From Helicobacter labacensis (GTDB taxonomy: Bacteria > Campylobacterota > Campylobacteria > Campylobacterales > Helicobacteraceae): 64,000 nucleotides of DNA. The notes under the pieces were generated by a model. It was not told the DNA's origin, searched no databases, and was given only the letters and a program-made list of their open reading frames with translations. Location: positions 1 to 64,000 of the forward strand of contig NZ_QXQQ01000003.1 of the NCBI RefSeq assembly GCF_003660285.1, written 5' to 3'. Position 1 is the first letter of the stretch, and every line of letters begins with the position of its first letter. Shown here piece by piece: positions 21,091 to 30,178 of the stretch. The position numbers and the translations under genes were made by a program.

Positions 21091-22735
21091 TAAAAAAGTC
21101 CTATTTGGGGGCTTGGGGGTGTTATTGGGGGCGATTGTGGTGGTGTTTTTGTTCTTCAGGGATCAAGTCAAGTTGGTGAGTATCAAGGATTTTAACGCTC
21201 TCTTGCACTCCGATAAAATCCAAAGCATCCAGATGGATGAAAATTACATCTACTTAAAAGTGGACTTCAAGACTTACAAGACCGCACGGGTGGGCTGGAA
21301 AGATTCTTTGCAATTCCCTAGCAATATCCCCATTGAGATTCTCAAGGAGGAAAACACGACTCAACAACTCTTGGACATGGTGATCATCTTCTTTTTTCTC
21401 ATCGTGTTGGCTTTGCTCTTGCGCTTTGCTTGGAGCAAGAAGAATCTCCCCCTGCCTAGTGCTTATGACAACGCGCTCAAACTCCAAAGCACGGGCTTGC
21501 CCTCCCTGCACGCCACCTTGCCTAGCGTGCGCTTTGAAGATGTGGCTGGCACTAAGGAAGTCAAAGAAGAACTGTATGAAATTGTGGATTATCTCAAAAA
21601 CCCCAAGAAATACCAAGCTTTGAAGATCAAACTGCCTAAGGGTGTGCTCTTAGTGGGACCTCCGGGAGTGGGCAAAACCATGATCGCCAAGGCTTTGGCG
21701 TGCGAGGCTAAAGTGCCTTTTTTTTACCACAGTGGGAGCGCGTTTGTGCAAATTTATGTGGGTGTGGGGGCTAAGAGGGTGCGCGAACTCTTTGCTAAGG
21801 CAAAGGCGTTTAGCCCCTCGATTGTTTTCATTGATGAAATTGATGCGGTGGGCAAAGCGCGCGGACACCAACGCAACGATGAGAGAGAAGCCACGCTTAA
21901 CCAACTCTTAACCGAAATGGATGGCTTTGAGGAGAGCTCACAGGTGATTGTGATTGGGGCGACTAATAAAATCGATGTGATCGATGAGGCACTGCTACGC
22001 AGTGGGCGTTTTGATCGGCGCATTTTCATCTCTCTGCCAGACTTGCAAGAGCGCGTGCAGATTCTAGATTCGTACCTCAAAGACAAGCAACATGATTTGG
22101 ATTGTAAAGAGGTGGCTAAAATCTGTGTGGGCTTTAGCGGGGCGATGTTAGCGTCTTTAGTCAATGAGAGCGCGCTCAATGCTCTAAGGCGCAACGCGCA
22201 GGTGATCACCATGAGAGACATTTTAGAAGTTAAGGACAAGATCGCCTTTGGCAAGAAAAAGCATGTCGCTCTGAGTGAACAAGAGAAGAATCTCTACGCC
22301 CTCTACCAAAGCGCAAAGGCGATTAGCGCGTATTGGCTGGAAGTAGAGTTTGACAAAGTCTTATTGGTGGGGGATTTTCTGGTGGCTAGCGATCAAAAGG
22401 TGCGCAGCCAGAGCGAGATGAATAATAGCATTAAGGTGTATTTAAGCGGGATGATCATCTTGGAACTCTTTTTTCAAGAACACTACACCTTGGCTAAAGA
22501 GGATCTCAAACACGCCTTTGAAATCGCCAAGCGCATGTGTGAGGAGTATGGCATGGGGCATAAATTCATCGGGGATCGTGCGGACATGGAAGCCTTGCTG
22601 GGCGCGCTGTATAAAGAACAAAAGGAATTTTTAAGCAATTCTAAAATGCAGGTGCAGGCGATGGCTAAGGTGCTCTTAGAAAAAGAGAGACTCTCTAAAA
22701 CCCAGTTGCAAGAAATCTTGCGCTCCTTTGTGTGA
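21077..22735 (+). CDS. FtsH-like AAA+ protein lacking the HEXXH protease motif
   Basis: A 552-residue protein with the FtsH plan: N-terminal helix (about residues 8-27), a short periplasmic domain, second helix (IIFFFLIVLALLLRFAW), then an intact AAA module with Walker A GPPGVGKTM near residue 193, Walker B SIVFIDEIDAVG near 250, and second region of homology EALLRSGRFDRR. Where FtsH has the zinc motif HEAGH, this protein has LYQSAKAISAY near residue 411, with neither histidine nor the glutamate. The protease domain is otherwise recognisable. It may unfold or chaperone membrane proteins without cutting them. H. pylori also has a second FtsH-like gene at this place. It follows mtaB and is coupled to bioV. 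Confidence 0.85.
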   Translation: MRRFNKKVLFGGLGVLLGAIVVVFLFFRDQVKLVSIKDFNALLHSDKIQSIQMDENYIYLKVDFKTYKTARVGWKDSLQFPSNIPIEILKEENTTQQLLDMVIIFFFLIVLALLLRFAWSKKNLPLPSAYDNALKLQSTGLPSLHATLPSVRFEDVAGTKEVKEELYEIVDYLKNPKKYQALKIKLPKGVLLVGPPGVGKTMIAKALACEAKVPFFYHSGSAFVQIYVGVGAKRVRELFAKAKAFSPSIVFIDEIDAVGKARGHQRNDEREATLNQLLTEMDGFEESSQVIVIGATNKIDVIDEALLRSGRFDRRIFISLPDLQERVQILDSYLKDKQHDLDCKEVAKICVGFSGAMLASLVNESALNALRRNAQVITMRDILEVKDKIAFGKKKHVALSEQEKNLYALYQSAKAISAYWLEVEFDKVLLVGDFLVASDQKVRSQSEMNNSIKVYLSGMIILELFFQEHYTLAKEDLKHAFEIAKRMCEEYGMGHKFIGDRADMEALLGALYKEQKEFLSNSKMQVQAMAKVLLEKERLSKTQLQEILRSFV

Positions 22736-23292
22736 TGGTGGGGCGTTATTTTAGTGGTTTTGGTTTTCAAGATGAGGCTTGGCTATTTGCGTGGCTATTA
22801 GAACAAGGCACTCTGTATGATGTAGCAGGTTTTAGCTATGGGGCTATTTGCGCGCTAGAATTTGCCTACAATCAAGTCAGGCAGGGCAAGCGCGTGCAAC
22901 GCCTAATGTTGATCGCTCCTTGCATGCTCGCGCACAAAAGCCAAGCCTTTAAGAACTTACAACTCAAAGCCTACCAACAAAATCCGCGCACCTACATGCA
23001 AGCTTTCTTTGAGAAAATCGGCTGGAATGCGTTACTCCAACAAGATCCCAGTCTAGCGCGTTACACACATTTAGGTAGCCTGCAAGATTTGCAAACCTTG
23101 CTCAATTACCACTATGCTCCTAAAAAGCTAGAGTTTTTACGCGCTAAGGGGGTGCACTTAAAAGTCTTTATCGGGCTAGAAGATGCGATCATGGATGCCC
23201 AACGCGTGCGCGTCTTTTTTAAAGATCACGCCTGCGTGTGGAGCTTTAAGGAGGCTAACCATTTGCTCCGCAAATGTCAACAGAAGGGCTAG
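22735..23292 (+). CDS. bioV: Pimeloyl-ACP methyl ester esterase BioV-like
   Basis: A small alpha/beta hydrolase (185 residues from ATG 22735, or 186 from GTG 22732; the ATG overlaps the upstream TGA). The nucleophile elbow is GFSYGA near residue 34, an acidic candidate is GLEDAIMD near residue 145, and a late histidine is in EANHLL. The N terminus RYFSGFGFQDE and small size fit BioV, the Helicobacter-restricted esterase that frees pimeloyl-ACP from its methyl ester at the end of pimelate synthesis, providing the substrate for BioF. H. pylori has a gene of this type directly after its FtsH-like gene. The assignment rests on family memory plus the triad and position. Confidence 0.72.
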   Translation: MVGRYFSGFGFQDEAWLFAWLLEQGTLYDVAGFSYGAICALEFAYNQVRQGKRVQRLMLIAPCMLAHKSQAFKNLQLKAYQQNPRTYMQAFFEKIGWNALLQQDPSLARYTHLGSLQDLQTLLNYHYAPKKLEFLRAKGVHLKVFIGLEDAIMDAQRVRVFFKDHACVWSFKEANHLLRKCQQKG

Positions 23293-23354
23293 AATCACAG
23301 AGAACCGACTCCATTTTGTAATTTTGGCATGCCACACCCAGATTAGGTTTTAAA

Positions 23355-25187
23355 TCATGGCTCTGTAACTAGGGGCAAAAACTCGTTGAAATGCTTCCAG
23401 CCTTGCGCTTCAAACATGCCCGTGTCGTCGTCTGTTAAATTGATGGTGTTATCACCAATGGCGCTATTCCCGGGCTCTTCAAGATCAGGATCGCCCTCAC
23501 CACAATTTTTGATAATATCAAGCTTTTCAGCAAGATTATGCGCTTTGCTAGCTTCGTTGAAACAAGCATTGGCAGCCCAAGTGGTTTCATCTCCATCACA
23601 AGATGTATCGCCACAATCATCCGTGGGCAATTGGCTGAGTGATCCCACTAAAATGACATGCACCGCATCCCCTTGTTGGACCTTTGCTAGAATCCTAGAG
23701 GTGAGATTGATGGGGGCTTCATCAATATCTGCAAGCGAATCGACATAGCTAGGCGAAGCCTGCACAATCACATAAAAATCTCTTTTGGCATTTCTAGGCA
23801 CTAGATCGATTCTATGGGCTTTTTGGAAAAAAGCTTTTAGGGGTTTGGCATAGGTTTTCACATAATTATAGGCGGATGCCTCCTCTGCAAAATCGCTCAA
23901 AAGCACTTGATCGTTTTTATGCAACCTGCGCACCCGTCCGGGTTTAAACCACAACTTGGCTTGTGGGCTAAAAAGCCACACGCTTTGCTCACGGCTTTGT
24001 TTGTCTTGCAAGAGCGCGATTTGAAAGGGGGCATGGGTTAAAGTAGCCTTTTTTACAATCTTGTAGGCACTCAAATCCTGCGCTTTTGTGGGGGGTTTAT
24101 CCCCTATAGGGGTGTCTAAACTCTTTAAAAAATCGCGCGCGCTGATGAGCCCTATTTTAGGATTGTAAATATAGGGAGTGGGGTTGTTGTTGTCCAAATA
24201 TGCCCCTGTATCATTGTGTTTGTCTGCAATGCCAAAGAGAAAGGTATCCCAAGTTCTGCCCGTGTTGCCCACTTTTTTTAGCTGGCTATCGGGCACATCA
24301 CAAGCACCTTTAAGAGAAGTGGCGTGGAATTGTTCTTTGAGGCGGTGGTAAGTTTTAGACCGACTTAGGGTAAAGACATGCACGCGGTAGCGTTTTAAAA
24401 TGGTGGGGAATTTGTCAAGGATTTCTTTTGTGCGTTGGTAGAGATTTGTGTAATCAGGATCAGAGGTCTCAAAATCTAAGACAAGGTAGAGATCGGGAGC
24501 TTTGGGGTTTGTGGAGGGGAAGTGATCTAAGCAGGGTTTAGGCAACACCTCAAAAAAAGAGCCAAAGAGAAGAGGGGCTTTTTTAGCGCTCAACGCTTGG
24601 GCGCGCGCGTTGATTTCATTAAAGAGGGTGGCATGATCTCCAAAGGCTTGCTTAACTTCTATGGCTTGGGTGGTGTTTTTATCTATGAGCCACACACTGG
24701 GACCATCAAAGGTAGCACTCTGCCATTGCGTGCCTTGCAAGGGTTTTAAAGAAAGCAGGTTTTCTTTAAAGTCAATAAAGCTAGTTACATCAAAGTCTGT
24801 CGTGTTGGTCAGGAGGTTATACATCTTTAAGGGCATAGCTTGGTCGTGTGCGGCTATGTCATTGCCTAGGTCAGCACCACGGTAGTTATCTGGTCTTTTA
24901 TTAGTCAGTCTAAGCGTCTGTTTATCTATCCACCACGCGCTCCATTTGCCCTCGTAATCCACAATCAGTGCTTTATAACCCGGACTATAAGAGTAACCAT
25001 CGTTATATAGACTTGTTTCCACAGACTTAACCACCTTGCCTAGGACGTGATTTTGCTCTAGGATAGCTTGCCCATCGATCTCTTGTATCTTCTTAGCCAC
25101 AAGGCATGCCACACACAAGCTCCATAAGATAAAAAGACACTTCAGAGTGCTTGAAAACTTGGGTAATTTTTTAATATCTCTGCACAT
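23355..25187 (-). CDS. Exported protein of unknown function (paralogue A)
   Basis: A 610-residue protein that I do not recognise. It starts with a basic stretch and a hydrophobic segment (LFILWSLCVACLVA), so it should be exported or anchored. The body is mixed alpha/beta; residues about 210-330 run PDLYLVLDFETSDPDYT, KFPTILKRYRVHVF and later NNNPTPYIYNP, which loosely recalls a DsbC/thioredoxin-like fold without a CXXC pair (speculative). The C-terminal region has scattered cysteines (DDCGDTSCDGDE, IIKNCGEGDPD) and acidic residues. A paralogue lies immediately upstream (25249-27203), so the locus is a tandem duplication. It converges with bioV across 62 bases. Confidence 0.7.
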   Translation of the reverse strand: MCRDIKKLPKFSSTLKCLFILWSLCVACLVAKKIQEIDGQAILEQNHVLGKVVKSVETSLYNDGYSYSPGYKALIVDYEGKWSAWWIDKQTLRLTNKRPDNYRGADLGNDIAAHDQAMPLKMYNLLTNTTDFDVTSFIDFKENLLSLKPLQGTQWQSATFDGPSVWLIDKNTTQAIEVKQAFGDHATLFNEINARAQALSAKKAPLLFGSFFEVLPKPCLDHFPSTNPKAPDLYLVLDFETSDPDYTNLYQRTKEILDKFPTILKRYRVHVFTLSRSKTYHRLKEQFHATSLKGACDVPDSQLKKVGNTGRTWDTFLFGIADKHNDTGAYLDNNNPTPYIYNPKIGLISARDFLKSLDTPIGDKPPTKAQDLSAYKIVKKATLTHAPFQIALLQDKQSREQSVWLFSPQAKLWFKPGRVRRLHKNDQVLLSDFAEEASAYNYVKTYAKPLKAFFQKAHRIDLVPRNAKRDFYVIVQASPSYVDSLADIDEAPINLTSRILAKVQQGDAVHVILVGSLSQLPTDDCGDTSCDGDETTWAANACFNEASKAHNLAEKLDIIKNCGEGDPDLEEPGNSAIGDNTINLTDDDTGMFEAQGWKHFNEFLPLVTEP

Positions 25188-25248
25188 GTTCTAATCCTTT
25201 ATTGCTTTAAAGATTCATCATAAGTGTCTAGCAATCACAGACCTTAGC

Positions 25249-27203
25249 TCACTCTTTGTCGGGGTCTGGCAACAGCTCGTTCAAATGATTCCACGCTTGG
25301 GCTTCCAACATGCCATTGCTATCATCTATTAAATTGGTGGTGTTATCCGTAATGGCACTCTTCCCGGGATCTTTACCTGTGAAATAAGAGTAGCCATAGT
25401 AGCCACCCTCGTCATGAATGCCACAATCTTTTTTTATCATCTTGAGTTTTTCAGAAATGTCCTGCGCTTTGCTGATTGCATTAAAACAAGCCTCAGCAAC
25501 CCTAGTGTTGTCATCATCATTACAAAAATATCTGCCACAATCATAAACGGGCAATCGGTTCAATGATCCCACTAAAATGATATGCACCGCATTCCCTTGT
25601 TGGAACTTTTCTAGGATTTTAGAAACTAGGTTGATGGGGGTGTTATTACTCTTTGCAAGGTCATCAGTAAAATCGGGCGAAGCCTGCACAATCACATAAA
25701 AACCTCTCTTAGCATTTTTAGGCACAAGATCGATTCTATGGGCTTTTTGGAAAAAGGTTTTTAGGGGTTTGGCATAGGTTTTCATATAGTTATAACCCGA
25801 TGCCTCCTCTTTAAAATCATTCAAAAGCGCTTGATCGCTTTTATGCAACCCACGCACACGCCCGGGTTTAAACCACAGCTTGGCTTGTGGGCTGTAAAAC
25901 CACACGCTTTTATAAAGGCTTTGTTTGTCTTGAAATAATGCGATTTGAAAAGGTGCATGGGTCAAAGTGGTCTGTTTTAAAATCTTATAGGCATTTAGAC
26001 CCTGCGCTTTGCGGGGAGTTTATCCCCTATGGGGGTATCTAAACTCTTTAAAAAATCGCGCGCGCTGATAAGTCCTATTTTGGGGTTATAAATAAGAGGG
26101 GTGGGGTTGTTGTTGTGTAAATATGCCCCCGTTTTATTGGGGTTTCTTGCAAGTGCGTGGCGGCTGTTGTCTATAACGCCAAAGAGAAAGGTCTGCCAAT
26201 CTCTGCTTGTATCGCCCACTTCTTCAGCACCTTTAGGCACTTCTTCTAGGGGGCCATGTGGTATCTTACAAGCACCTTTAGTAGAGGTGGCATGGAATCT
26301 TTCTTTGAAGTATTGGTAAGTTGCAGATAACTCCCCCACATTGTTTATAAGGAAAACATGCACGCGGTAGCGTTGTAAGATGGTAGGAAATTTTTTAAGG
26401 ATTTCTTGCGTGCGTTGGTAGAGATTTTTGTAGTTATGCCCAAAACTCAAAATGAAATAGAGATCGGAGGCTTGGGGGTTAGTGGAGGGGAAGTGATCCA
26501 AACAAGATTTAGGCAATACCTCAAAAAACGAGCCAAAGAGGAGGGAAGCGTTTTTAGCGCGCAATTCTTGGGCACGCGTATTGATTTCATTAAAGAGAGT
26601 GGCATGATCTCCAAAGGCTTGTTGCACTTCTATAGCTTGGGTGGTAGTTGTGTCCATCAGCCACACACTAGGACCATCAAAGACAACACTCCTCCAAGGC
26701 GTGCCTTGTAAGGGCTTTGAAGAAAGCAAAGTTTCTTTAAAAATAGGCATGTCTTCCCGGAGATTGTTTGTCCCACTGATGAGGAGTTGATACATCTTTA
26801 AGGGCATGGCTTGGTTGTGTGCCCATATTGCATCGTATATTGGGCCAATATCATAACTGAACGAACAATAGGGGTAACAAGAAGGTGGTTGGTTAGCTAG
26901 CTCAAGGTCTCTTTTATCCACCCACCATGCCGCCCATTTGCCCTTGTAATCCACAACAAGCACCTTGAAATCATAGGCATCAACAGACTTAACCACCTTG
27001 CCTAGGATGTGATTTTGTTGCAAGATGGCTTGCCCATTAATCTTTGCTGTCTCCTCAGCCACAAGGTATGCCAAACACAGGGCATATAAGATTGCGAAAA
27101 AACTCATTAGTCTTAAACACGCTTTGCCATAAAAAGCAATTTCTACAGCAACCTCTTTGAGCACAGAAATCGCCCACACCAGACAAGACAAGCCCATCAA
27201 CAA
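25249..27203 (-). pseudogene. Exported protein of unknown function (paralogue B), frameshifted
   Basis: A second copy of the neighbouring gene, split in two frames. The 5' part (402 residues, 25995-27203) has the signal-like MSFFAILYALCLAYLVAEE and matches paralogue A to LDTPIGDK, then stops. The 3' part (25249-25965) starts at THAPFQIALFQDKQS in the next frame and matches A to the end. Paralogue A reads ACAAAAGCGCAG where B reads GCAAAGCGCAG, so one A is missing (complement of 26008-26010). The true start is probably the internal ATG before SFFAILY; the upstream 30 residues are an additional hydrophobic stretch. Copies differ at many positions, so the duplication is old but the frameshift recent or artefactual. 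Confidence 0.72.
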
Positions 27204-27240
27204 CCCCTTGAGAAGAAGTGTTTCACTCTAGCGTTTTTGG

Positions 27241-27268
27241 TTTAATGGGCAAATAAACACCCATTAAA
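27241..27268. promoter_or_regulatory. Inverted repeat upstream of paralogue B
   Basis: Nine-base perfect arms TTTAATGGG (27241-27249) and CCCATTAAA (27260-27268) with a ten-base loop, 38 bases before the minus-strand start codon. The surroundings are AT-rich. It could be an operator or leader hairpin; no poly-T run on either side supports a strong terminator. Confidence 0.4.
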
Positions 27269-27310
27269 TCCCATGCTAAATGCCCCTTTATCCCACAGAA
27301 GAGTTGATGC

Positions 27311-27466
27311 ATGCAAGTAGCCCCAGAAAAACTAGAACAAGCGATTAAAAAGTTTAAGCGGGTGTGCCATTTGGCTAAAGGCATGCTAGAAGAGGGCGCA
27401 ACTAATAGACAGGCATTACGCCAGTTCGAAGAAAGCCCTAAGGACTCTATGGGAAACCATTGCTAA
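27311..27466 (+). CDS. Small hypothetical ORF or gene remnant
   Basis: A 51-residue frame starting MQVAPEKLEQAIKKF and ending ESPKDSMGNHC. It is helical and charged, with no recognised domain and no clear ribosome site. It may be the remnant of a longer gene because the surrounding 400 bases (27204-27615) hold nothing else coding. No function is proposed. Confidence 0.3.
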   Translation: MQVAPEKLEQAIKKFKRVCHLAKGMLEEGATNRQALRQFEESPKDSMGNHC

Positions 27467-27579
27467 AAGCTTTTGGAGTAGGAGGTTTTTCTTTTAAACC
27501 AAATCCATCGCACAAGGTGGGATTTTTCGCACAATGGCATAAAAATGCTAGACAAACAATGAGTTTAGGGTGATCTTGC

Positions 27580-27585
27580 TATAAT
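27580..27585 (+). promoter_or_regulatory. Predicted -10 box (TATAAT) for the RclA-like gene
   Basis: TATAAT, preceded by TTGC, 31 bases before the ATG at 27616 and followed by an AGAAGGA ribosome site at 27604-27610. No clear -35, as usual for Helicobacter. Confidence 0.6.
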
Positions 27586-27615
27586 GCGCTTTATTATGCT
27601 CAAAGAAGGACGCAC

Positions 27616-28971
27616 ATGCAATTTGATTACGATTTGATTGTCGTAGGGTTTGGCAAAGCGGGCAAAACTTTGGCTACTAGCGCGTCTAAGTTAGGTAAAA
27701 AGGTCGCGCTTGTGGAACAATCCAAGGAGATGTATGGGGGGACTTGTGTCAATATAGGTTGCATTCCCTCTAAATTCCTTGCCCATCTGGCTACCCACAA
27801 AAAGGGATCTACAGGTTATAAGGACAGCATTGAGGAAAAGAATAAATTAGTGGCTTTTTTGCGCCAACAAAATCACCAAACCTTAATTAAGGCGGGTGTG
27901 CAAGTGGTAGAGGGGAGAGCGAGTTTCAAAGACCCCCACACCTTGATGATCTACCACAAAGATAGCTGTAAAGAAATGAGCGCGCACAAGATCGCCATTA
28001 ATACCGGATCCATCCCCGCGCTCCCTGCTGTGCCCCTTAATTCACATAGGGTTTATGACAGCACAACTTTAATGCAACTCAATATGTTGCCCGCGCATCT
28101 AGTGGTTGTCGGTGGAGGATATATTGGACTGGAGTTTGCTAGCATGTTTAATCTCTTTGGGCGCGCGGGGACTAAGAGTCTGACTAAGGTGAGTGTCTTG
28201 GTGCGTGGACCTAGTTTTTTGCCCAAAGAAGATAGCCTATTCCAACAAAGTATTTTAGAATCGCTCAGCCAAGCGGGCATAGAGATCATTTGCAACGCGC
28301 AACTACAGAGCATTTCAGGCCACCAGCTCTATTACAAAAACACCCAGACCCAACAAGAGCATTGCTTAGAAGCGGACGCGTTTTTGCTAGCCACCGGGCG
28401 CGTGCCTAACACCGCGGGCTTGCAGCTAGAAAAAGCGGGCTTGCGCTTGGGGAAATACCAAGAAATCCTTACAAACGAGTTTCTCATTGCCAATGCTGAT
28501 CACGAGGGCAATGTCTACGCGCTAGGCGATGTCAAGGGAGGAGAAATGTTCACCACCTATGTGAGTTTGGATGACTTTAGAATCGCTTTTGGGCATCTCT
28601 ATGGCGATCAATCCCGCACCACTAAAAACCGCGGAGTTTTACCCGAAGTGCTTTACATAGAAACCCCCTATAGCCATGTGGGCATGCGCGCTAAAGACAT
28701 GGAGGGTTCGGATAAAAAAGTGCTACTGAAAACTCTGCCTAGCACCTCCATTGCAGGCACAAGGATCGTAGAGGATAGCATAGGGCATTGGCAAGTGCTA
28801 GTGGAGGACAACGCCCAACAAAATATTTTAGGGGCTAGCTTGCACTGCACACTTTCTTACGAACTTATCAATCTATTTACCCTAGCCATCAACCAAAATA
28901 TCGGCTTTAACACCCTTAAAAATATGATTTACACCCACCCTTCCATTATAGAGGGGCTCAATTTGCTTTAA
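27616..28971 (+). CDS. RclA-like FAD pyridine nucleotide-disulfide oxidoreductase
   Basis: A 451-residue group I disulfide oxidoreductase. Order: FAD fold (DLIVVGFGKAGKTLA), redox-active pair GGTCVNIGCIPSK near residue 45, NAD(P) fold (LVVVGGGYIGLEFAS), second FAD motif (VYALGDVKG), and the C-terminal dimer domain ending IYTHPSIIEGL, which keeps the HP and E of glutathione-reductase relatives. RclA and related hypothiocyanous-acid reductases have this architecture; MerA-specific extra cysteines are absent. A defence against host oxidants is therefore plausible, and napA follows downstream, but substrate is inferred. It is monocistronic with its own TATAAT. Confidence 0.82.
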   Translation: MQFDYDLIVVGFGKAGKTLATSASKLGKKVALVEQSKEMYGGTCVNIGCIPSKFLAHLATHKKGSTGYKDSIEEKNKLVAFLRQQNHQTLIKAGVQVVEGRASFKDPHTLMIYHKDSCKEMSAHKIAINTGSIPALPAVPLNSHRVYDSTTLMQLNMLPAHLVVVGGGYIGLEFASMFNLFGRAGTKSLTKVSVLVRGPSFLPKEDSLFQQSILESLSQAGIEIICNAQLQSISGHQLYYKNTQTQQEHCLEADAFLLATGRVPNTAGLQLEKAGLRLGKYQEILTNEFLIANADHEGNVYALGDVKGGEMFTTYVSLDDFRIAFGHLYGDQSRTTKNRGVLPEVLYIETPYSHVGMRAKDMEGSDKKVLLKTLPSTSIAGTRIVEDSIGHWQVLVEDNAQQNILGASLHCTLSYELINLFTLAINQNIGFNTLKNMIYTHPSIIEGLNLL

Positions 28972-29015
28972 GACCCCCATCTTAAGCTTTTATCAAACGG
29001 TTAGGTATTTTGCGC

Positions 29016-29044
29016 TAAAATGGAGCTCTAGCTTAGGGCTAGAG
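29016..29044 (+). promoter_or_regulatory. napA promoter and 5' leader hairpin
   Basis: TAAAAT at 29016-29021 is a plausible -10 box. It is followed at once by a perfect hairpin with arms CTCTAGC (29026-29032) and GCTAGAG (29038-29044). Transcription starting near 29028 would put part of the hairpin at the 5' end of the mRNA, which may stabilise an abundant message. The AAAGGA ribosome site is at 29056-29061. Confidence 0.5.
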
Positions 29045-29070
29045 AATAAACACAAAAAGGATTTTGCCTC

Positions 29071-29511
29071 ATGAAAGCAAAAGTGGTTGACTTACTCAAA
29101 CAACTCCAAGCTGATAGTCTTGTTTTGTTTGTGAAATTGCATAATTTCCATTGGAATGTTAAGGGACCGGATTTTTACCCCGTGCACAAATTCACCCAAG
29201 AGGTTTACGAACAGTTTGCCGAACTCTTTGACGACTTAGCCGAGCGGGTTACCCAGCTGGGGCATGTGCCCGTGGTAACTCTAGGTGAAGCCCTTAAAGT
29301 TGCCCATGTCAAAGAGGAGAGTAGGCATAGTTTCAGCTCTAAAGAAGTGTTTGAGGCGGTGCTGAAGGATTATGAACACCTAGAAAAGCATTTCGCGCAA
29401 CTCTCAGATTTAGCCGGACAGACTGATGACAAGGTTACCGTCGCTTACGCGGATGAACAGCTGGGGCATTTGCAAAAAGCTATCTGGATGCTGAAGGCTT
29501 CTTTAGCCTAA
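29071..29511 (+). CDS. napA: Neutrophil-activating protein / Dps-family ferritin
   Basis: A 146-residue Dps-like miniferritin that stores iron and protects DNA from peroxide; in H. pylori it also activates neutrophils. The inter-subunit ferroxidase site is intact: His 27 and His 39 ([11 protein letters not shown] and YPVHKF), Asp 54 and Glu 58 (FDDLAERV), equivalent to H25, H37, D52 and E56 of HP-NAP. It is two residues longer than HP-NAP at the N terminus. Next genes in order match the H. pylori napA region. No signal peptide is seen. Confidence 0.96.
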   Translation: MKAKVVDLLKQLQADSLVLFVKLHNFHWNVKGPDFYPVHKFTQEVYEQFAELFDDLAERVTQLGHVPVVTLGEALKVAHVKEESRHSFSSKEVFEAVLKDYEHLEKHFAQLSDLAGQTDDKVTVAYADEQLGHLQKAIWMLKASLA

Positions 29512-29778
29512 ATGGAGGAAATCTTTGAAGGCGACCCCATTGAGAAGTGGGGGGATGTGATCTTGCATGCCAGCCAAAAGCCCGTGAGGGCTGAATTAGA
29601 GCGACTCTTGGAGTTGCAGGCTTTAAGCGCATTGCTTTTAGAAGAGGCGGGCTTAGAAGAGAAATTAGAGACCCAGCTTAAACAATATAGGCTAGATCAC
29701 AGCTTAGAAGAGCGCGTGCGCGCTAAAAAAATTGATATTGTGATAACCTCAATGGCTAATATTTTGGGGCATGAGTAG
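29512..29778 (+). CDS. DUF2018 family protein (HP0242-like)
   Basis: An 88-residue all-helical protein beginning directly after the napA stop (0-base gap). Sequence MEEIFEGDPIEKWGDV and the helical pattern match the small H. pylori protein in the same position, whose structure is an intertwined, pseudoknotted dimer (from general knowledge). Function is unknown. The 3' end overlaps the following gene by 8 bases. Confidence 0.8.
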   Translation: MEEIFEGDPIEKWGDVILHASQKPVRAELERLLELQALSALLLEEAGLEEKLETQLKQYRLDHSLEERVRAKKIDIVITSMANILGHE

Positions 29779-30178
29779 GCTTTTTGCTATTTTGATTGTT
29801 TTAGCTCAAATAGCTATGGCAAAGAGCCTAGATAAATTGCTCGATCTCAAAAAAGATCAAGTGTATAGGGGGGAGTTGCAACTAGGCACATTTAAAAAAC
29901 CCCTCTCCTTGCGTTGGACGCTTTTTAAAGATGGCGGTTTGGTGGTGCATCTCAAATGCAATAACTTTCCCTACCAGTTTATTCTCTATCTAGATTTTCA
30001 GCGCGACACTTTCAGACTCGATCTCTTTAAAGAAGTTGCCCAATCCCACACTAGCGAGGGCACTGACCCCACTCCGCCCTATTTTGCCCTGAGCTTTAAG
30101 AAGTTCGACTCCGCCCAACAGGTTGCCACTCTACGCGTGCGCGCCTCTGAAAAACTCAAATGGATCGAACAGCCCTAA
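29771..30178 (+). CDS. Conserved exported hypothetical protein
   Basis: A 135-residue protein with a signal peptide (LFAILIVLAQIAMAKS) and then a beta-rich body (KKPLSLRWTLFKDGGLVVHL, FPYQFILYLDF). No known domain is recognised. It occurs between the DUF2018 gene and the polyprenyl synthase gene, the same place as an uncharacterised H. pylori gene. Starts and stops overlap its neighbours, so the cluster from here to hemC is translated in a coupled fashion. Confidence 0.7.
   Translation: MSRLFAILIVLAQIAMAKSLDKLLDLKKDQVYRGELQLGTFKKPLSLRWTLFKDGGLVVHLKCNNFPYQFILYLDFQRDTFRLDLFKEVAQSHTSEGTDPTPPYFALSFKKFDSAQQVATLRVRASEKLKWIEQP

Noticed and set aside
28972-29015. Rho-independent terminator after the RclA-like gene
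   Set aside because: The only stable hairpin here lies downstream of the napA -10 box and lacks a T run, so it fits the napA leader better.
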